This document shows positions 61,867 to 64,000 of a stretch of DNA of 64,000 nt, piece by piece. Source of the DNA: JAAYAY01 sp964429355. Lineage in GTDB: Bacteria > Planctomycetota > Planctomycetia > Pirellulales > Thermoguttaceae. Every line of letters begins with the position of its first letter. Positions within the stretch are counted from its first letter, which is position 1. The notes beneath the pieces were generated by a model that saw only the letters and a program-made list of their open reading frames with translations, made no database searches and had not been told where the DNA came from. The stretch covers positions 1 through 64,000 of the forward strand of contig CAYSCH010000004.1 of the NCBI GenBank assembly GCA_964429355.1, written 5' to 3'. The translations under genes were made by a program, and so were the position numbers.

Positions 61867-62243
61867 GCTAGCCTCCGTATCTCGATCGTTACTCGCGGTT
61901 GTTGTTTGTCGATATGGAACTCTGGTTGCATCCTGACCATGTGTCGCCAGTCGTCGTCTGGAACTAACCCAGAGTCGACAATTCCGTCATACGCCGCCTT
62001 TAGACTGGCGATGGCATTGTCTTGATCGCGACGCCTGTTTGTTGCGTGGTGGAATATGGCCTTCACCTCGACGGTATCCCATGGGGCCGTCTCGACCTGT
62101 TCCTGCATGACCAGCAGTGCAGTAAGGAGTCGGTACTTCTTCGAGTCGGAGGCTTTCTTCAAACGTCCACCCAAACTTCCTACGGAACAGTTTGGTGATA
62201 GCGATTCCGGCGGAAGCGGCAGTGTTATCGTGATCGTTTCCAT
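61863..62243 (-). CDS. RusA-family Holliday junction resolvase
   Basis: A 126-residue protein matching RusA: LPLPPESLSPN at the start, RRRDQDNAIASLKAAYDGIV with the catalytic Asp cluster and DSGLVPDDDWRHM. It cuts four-way junctions during phage recombination. Its ATG lies one base after the stop of the DUF3987 gene. Length is normal for the family. Confidence 0.85.
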   Translation of the reverse strand: METITITLPLPPESLSPNCSVGSLGGRLKKASDSKKYRLLTALLVMQEQVETAPWDTVEVKAIFHHATNRRRDQDNAIASLKAAYDGIVDSGLVPDDDWRHMVRMQPEFHIDKQQPRVTIEIRRLA

Positions 62244-62244
62244 T

Positions 62245-63957
62245 TCAGTCCAGTGCGTAGTATCGGACGGTCTTTCCGTCCATAAGGCAAGTTATGATTT
62301 CAGCCTCGATCATGTCCGCAAGCATCGCGTCACGGCGGGTCTTGTCGAGCCATTGAGTTTGACGCGTTATGCCGCGCTTATGGCATCCGTTGGTTCCAGA
62401 TTGCCTGATGATTGCCAGCAGCTTTCCCTTGTCGCGTTCGGTCTGAGAAGAGACGATGTTTTGTGCGATGTTCCTGCAAAAATGTGTCAGCAGATACCGA
62501 ACCAACCGGCAAGCGTAGTCGGCCACGTGGACGCGTATAACTGGATTGGCCTGGCACTCGCCTACAGCTACTATCAGCGCTATGCGCCTCGCGTTTTCTT
62601 CGCCCTTGGCCCACAAACACGCGAACTCGGGGCTCCTGCGCCCAACCTTCTCCGTCTCTTCATCGAAGGATATGAATATGCGTTCCGCCTGACTGTCCGT
62701 CGGAACTACGATTTGTCTTGGCGGAGTTTTTCCGTACAGCGGTGTGACGAACATTCCGACGCTATGTCCGTCCGTCGTCTGTGAGAGTTTCCATTCAACC
62801 CACCCGTGCACCTTCTCGATCAGCGATTCGGGGACTGGCCCCTCGTGTGTTGCATTGCCTCGGCGCTTGGGAGGAACCTCGGTTGACGAGAAGACTAGGC
62901 ACCGGCTCAACCAGCCGTCTTGGAGTTCCTCAGGAGAAATTCCGTCGACAAATCGCTCTGGCGTTGACGTGCCGTACACGCAGCAACACGGCTCTTCGAT
63001 CCTCCTTTGATCCTCCTGATTGGTGTACTCCTTACCGAGGTACACGCTTCCAGCGGCGGAGTAGAGCTTCATGAGCATCGCAACGACCTTGCAATAGTGC
63101 TGGTCGCGACTGCCCTTAATGGATACAAGCATGTGGCCGATTTCGTCCCAGAGAAACAGCGTGGAGGGCTCCCGGGACATGCGTGATTCAATCGCGGCGT
63201 CTGAGGTGACGTCGTCTCCGCCAAGGAACTTGATAGCGCCAGACACGTTCGAAAGCCGGCGAATTTGCTTCATGGCGTGCGCCTTCCCGGCGCTTGACGG
63301 AGCAACGCCCATGCAATAAATGTTCGTTCGGCTTCCTGATTCGTCGCGAACCTTTCGCCCGAACAGTGCGCCAAGGAAGGCGAGTGTGCAAGCGACCGAA
63401 AGGAACGGCTGCGGTCTTGTCGAAGTCTCATTGATCCATGAGCATATCTCGCCGGCAAGGCCAGTCGGCTTACACAAGAAGTCAAATTCAGGATCGTCAC
63501 GTTGCCGGTACTCAATAACCTCGGCGACTGTCTCGGCTTGTTTCAGGCTCGCAAGCAAGGCCTCCGCGTCGATGCTGCAAGTAGACGGCGCGTAAGCTGG
63601 ATCGTCGAGAATCCAGCCATATGGGAACTTGTTCGTTGGGTGTCTGCGTGCCTCGTCTATCTTGCGGCGGAATTCGCGTTCTTCGCTCTTGTCGCTCAAG
63701 TCCCATGGCGGGACGCATCGCGGGTTGTACTCGCCGGCCAAGAAGGCGTAGGCCTCTTCGTCGCCCATCTTCAGGCCATTGACGCAACACTGGGCTGCCC
63801 AGAGCAGGCAATCATGGCCTCGACTTCCCTGAATAGCGGATTCAACGCGATCGAAGTACATTCGAGCCCGTGATATTCGATCATCGCCATAACGGCAACC
63901 TCCTTGAATAACTGGTATCGCGTCTTGAACACTTCCTCGCTCGCGTCCAATCCGCAT
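62245..63957 (-). CDS. DUF3987 / primase-helicase-like phage protein, start uncertain
   Basis: A protein of up to 570 residues. Residues 28-115 resemble the primase C-terminal helical module (RARMYFDRVESAIQGSRGHD, AYAFLAGEYNPRCVPPWDL). The DUF3987 ATPase-like domain follows: Walker A-like GVAPSSAGKAHAMKQI, Walker B-like STLFLWDEIGHML and CCVYGTSTPERF. Such proteins serve phage replication. The true 5' end is unclear: an excellent site (AAGGAGG) leads to an ATG in another frame, so either genes overlap or a base is missing near 63900. Start at 63957 has no good site. Confidence 0.75.
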   Translation of the reverse strand: MRIGRERGSVQDAIPVIQGGCRYGDDRISRARMYFDRVESAIQGSRGHDCLLWAAQCCVNGLKMGDEEAYAFLAGEYNPRCVPPWDLSDKSEEREFRRKIDEARRHPTNKFPYGWILDDPAYAPSTCSIDAEALLASLKQAETVAEVIEYRQRDDPEFDFLCKPTGLAGEICSWINETSTRPQPFLSVACTLAFLGALFGRKVRDESGSRTNIYCMGVAPSSAGKAHAMKQIRRLSNVSGAIKFLGGDDVTSDAAIESRMSREPSTLFLWDEIGHMLVSIKGSRDQHYCKVVAMLMKLYSAAGSVYLGKEYTNQEDQRRIEEPCCCVYGTSTPERFVDGISPEELQDGWLSRCLVFSSTEVPPKRRGNATHEGPVPESLIEKVHGWVEWKLSQTTDGHSVGMFVTPLYGKTPPRQIVVPTDSQAERIFISFDEETEKVGRRSPEFACLWAKGEENARRIALIVAVGECQANPVIRVHVADYACRLVRYLLTHFCRNIAQNIVSSQTERDKGKLLAIIRQSGTNGCHKRGITRQTQWLDKTRRDAMLADMIEAEIITCLMDGKTVRYYALD

Positions 63958-64000
63958 GAAATCCGGGTAAACGGCGGGCCGGATGTCCCAAGGTGAATAT
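63771..64000 (-). CDS. Possible C-terminal end of an upstream gene, cut by the window edge
   Basis: Reading the minus strand from the right edge, a frame stays open to a TGA at 63773-63771 and gives natural-looking sequence (DASEEVFKTRYQLFKEVAVM, then AMIEYHGLECTSIALN). It overlaps the 5' part of the DUF3987 frame by up to 190 bases, so only one of the two can be coding there, or a sequencing frameshift links them. Confidence 0.3.
   Translation of the reverse strand, partial: IHLGTSGPPFTRISCGLDASEEVFKTRYQLFKEVAVMAMIEYHGLECTSIALNPLFREVEAMIACSGQPSVASMA

Larger units (their letters stand above)
52966..64000. mobile_element. Integrated phage-like element at tRNA-Ser (right end outside the window)
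   Basis: A tyrosine integrase follows the tRNA gene directly. The genes after it are phage-like (RusA resolvase, DUF3987 protein, phosphoesterase, dATP/dGTP diphosphohydrolase, GGPLDG protein), tightly overlapping, and richer in A/T than the upstream chromosome. The left attachment site is probably the 3' part of the tRNA (about 52941-52967). No structural, packaging or lysis gene is seen, so prophage, satellite and other integrative element remain possible. Confidence 0.75.

Overview
The window looks like a chromosomal contig from a planctomycete of the Pirellulales kind. This is inferred from protein families typical of that group: a Ser/Thr kinase paired with an ECF sigma factor, a DUF1559-type secreted protein, Tat-exported Gfo/Idh/MocA oxidoreductases beside a DoxX protein, sialidase-like BNR proteins, a giant Q/G/P-rich membrane protein and a very GC-rich coding style. 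Genes run on both strands in short operons. Three runs of ten N mark scaffold joins. All three are flanked by the same short word on both sides, so the gaps are probably artificial.

Layout. 0-1.2 kb: isocitrate dehydrogenase with a terminator built into its 3' end. 1.7-5.4 kb: very long DUF4175-like membrane protein. 5.6-10.6 kb: ECF sigma factor and Ser/Thr kinase with TPR-like region, then a secreted clan GH-A glycosidase. 11-12.8 kb: FtsX-type ABC permease and ATPase. 12.9-16.2 kb: sialidase-like protein, a decayed second copy of its 3' end, and a REP-transposase gene sitting between oppositely oriented REP repeats. 16.3-20.7 kb: sigma factor, membrane protein and two secreted proteins. 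21-26.5 kb: SDR enzyme, dicarboxylate symporter, thioredoxin-like lipoprotein and the ribosome-associated ATPase EttA.

26.5-32.0 kb holds the most interesting locus. An MntR-type metal regulator is divergent from a complete Mn/Zn/Fe ABC importer (binding lipoprotein, ATPase, two permeases). Both permeases carry a cytoplasmic C-terminal DtxR/MntR-like module that keeps the His/Glu(Asp)/Glu/His metal-ligand set. Only one such fusion (YtgC-YtgR of Chlamydia, a member of the same superphylum) is familiar to me. A promoter followed by a perfect dyad lies in the divergent intergenic region, and the same palindrome closes both ends of the locus.

32-40.2 kb: a second kinase, a 2-hydroxyacid dehydrogenase, DoxX, two paralogous Gfo/Idh proteins and a PHA-system protein. 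40.3-47 kb: chemotaxis block cheR-cheA-cheC-cheD-receiver on the minus strand and a divergent cheY, with no cheW or cheB in view. 47-52.7 kb: STN-domain protein, TPR protein, thioredoxin/YHS protein and Rho.

From tRNA-Ser(GGA) at 52.9 kb to the right edge lies an integrated phage-like element: tyrosine integrase directly after the tRNA, three unrecognised cargo genes, an HNH protein, and a tightly overlapping minus-strand block with phage replication and nucleotide genes (DUF3987 helicase-like protein, RusA-type resolvase, metallophosphoesterase, dATP/dGTP diphosphohydrolase, HAD phosphatase). Its right end is outside the window. No rRNA or CRISPR array was seen.
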